Part shown: in pieces, positions 6,812 to 7,474 of the stretch
How the letters are laid out: the number at the start of each line of letters is the position of its first letter
How positions within the stretch are numbered: position 1 is the first letter of the stretch
NCBI GenBank assembly: GCA_030696435.1
Contig: JAUYSF010000262.1
Span: forward strand, 1 to 7,474
Direction: 5' to 3'
From: Desulfoprunum sp.
Lineage (GTDB): Bacteria > Desulfobacterota > Desulfobulbia > Desulfobulbales > Desulfocapsaceae
DNA: 7,474 nucleotides
The notes under the pieces: generated by a model
What the model was told of the DNA's origin: nothing
The model's database searches: none
The model's input: the letters and a program-made list of their open reading frames with translations, nothing else
Position numbers and translations under genes: made by a program

Positions 6812-6986
6812 GATTTATTCCTCTGTTGAAAACAAAGGCTGTATTTACCCGATTGGGCCAAAGATTGCACTACATTCAGCGAGAGGCGGTCAGGCCTGAT
6901 TGGTTGAAACTGTTCTTCCTGTTTGATTTTGGCCTGTTAGGACCAGCGAGTAATATTCCGAGACGGCCAGGACAAGGGCTTGCTGC

Positions 6987-7474
6987 TCAGCTCAACTCCT
7001 CAACCGCCAGTTCCACCGTCCTGCGGAGGATAGTCCGATTGTAAAAAATCGGCTCTTGCAAACGGCTATGGAGCATGGCAACTGCTGGACGGATATAGTC
7101 GGTAAAAAAGGCCTTGCCGCGAACCTGTGAAAGGAAGGCAAAGGCCCCGACGATCTGCAGGTTCCTCTGCAGGGCGAGAAGAGCGTATTGTCGGCGGAAG
7201 GCCTTGGCATCAATGGTCATGCGGTGCCTTAATTGCTCCAGATAGAATTGCAGCAGATGTTCCTGGATGGCTCCGGGCAAAGCGGCGTAGGGGTCGATCA
7301 GCAGCGAGGCCAGATCATAGGCCAGAGGGCCGCGCCGACCTCCCTGGAAATCGATAATACGGATGTGACCATCGGTGATCATGATGTTGCGTGACTGGAA
7401 ATCCCGGTGCAGAAAAAAACCGGCGGGCACCTCGGCCGCCTGACTGGCGATGGCCCGAAATTCATCCTCAATAC
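6987..7474 (-). CDS. APH-fold phosphotransferase, AmgK-like (C-terminal part; N-terminus beyond the window)
   Basis: The frame is open to the right edge, giving 161 visible residues ending at a TGA (6987-6989). It holds the kinase catalytic core of the aminoglycoside-phosphotransferase superfamily: LHRDFQSRN (visible residues 21-29, catalytic Asp24, Asn29) and IIDFQGGRRGPLAYDLASLL (39-58, metal-binding Asp41 in DFQ). The DFQ...GPLAYDLASLL pattern is that of the COG3178 group, which includes the cell-wall sugar kinase AmgK that phosphorylates N-acetylmuramate or N-acetylglucosamine at the anomeric position for peptidoglycan recycling. Assignment to that group is good; the exact substrate is inference, and a MurU-type nucleotidyltransferase neighbour, if any, lies outside the window. 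A GTG at 7430 is internal, not the start, because homologous-looking coding sequence (IEDEFRAIASQAAEV) continues upstream of it to the edge. The glycine-rich N-terminal lobe is not seen. Confidence 0.85.
   Translation of the reverse strand, partial: IEDEFRAIASQAAEVPAGFFLHRDFQSRNIMITDGHIRIIDFQGGRRGPLAYDLASLLIDPYAALPGAIQEHLLQFYLEQLRHRMTIDAKAFRRQYALLALQRNLQIVGAFAFLSQVRGKAFFTDYIRPAVAMLHSRLQEPIFYNRTILRRTVELAVEELS

Noticed and set aside
6812..6986. Promoter for der in the gap before the kinase gene
   Set aside because: No -35/-10 pair with acceptable spacing and match was found, so none is reported.
6987..7430. Complete short kinase starting at the GTG at 7430
   Set aside because: The frame continues upstream to the window edge with plausible protein sequence, and the kinase N-lobe would be missing, so the GTG is internal.

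Overview
The window reads as an ordinary chromosomal stretch of a Gram-negative bacterium. The gene set (ftsY with a long acidic N-terminus, a DjlA-type membrane co-chaperone, a class I/II aminotransferase, der and an AmgK-like kinase) and the moderately GC-rich coding bias suggest a Deltaproteobacterium/Desulfobacterota, possibly Desulfobulbales. That placement is inference from gene content and style, not from a marker comparison.

Left part (1-1549, minus strand): an accessory locus. A secreted-type RTX protein runs off the left edge. Its visible 360 N-terminal residues are almost entirely calcium-binding nonapeptides plus a recurring 44-residue linker, arranged as 98- and 116-residue supermodules. 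Directly upstream, 20 bp away on the same strand, is what I read as the wreck of a radical SAM gene. It keeps a good ribosome binding site and start, a CxxxCxxC cluster motif and a GGE motif, but needs two frameshift corrections and stops after about 149 codons. An extended -10 promoter overlapping an 11-bp-spaced direct repeat lies ahead of it.

Middle (1550-2045): a 496-bp divergent intergenic region with one candidate promoter for each side, a palindromic hairpin element and no convincing gene. Then, on the plus strand, ftsY (SRP receptor) and a djlA-like gene lie 9 bp apart and probably form an operon. After 88 bp comes a PLP-dependent aminotransferase with its own strong ribosome binding site.

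Right part (5395-7474): a hairpin with T-runs on both sides separates the aminotransferase from convergent der (ribosome-assembly GTPase with two G domains). Upstream of der on the same minus strand, 175 bp away, is the C-terminal part of an APH-fold sugar kinase (AmgK-like) that continues past the right edge.

FtsY, the DjlA-like protein and Der together cover membrane targeting, membrane-side chaperoning and 50S assembly, so this part is housekeeping. The unusual content is the RTX/radical SAM locus at the left.
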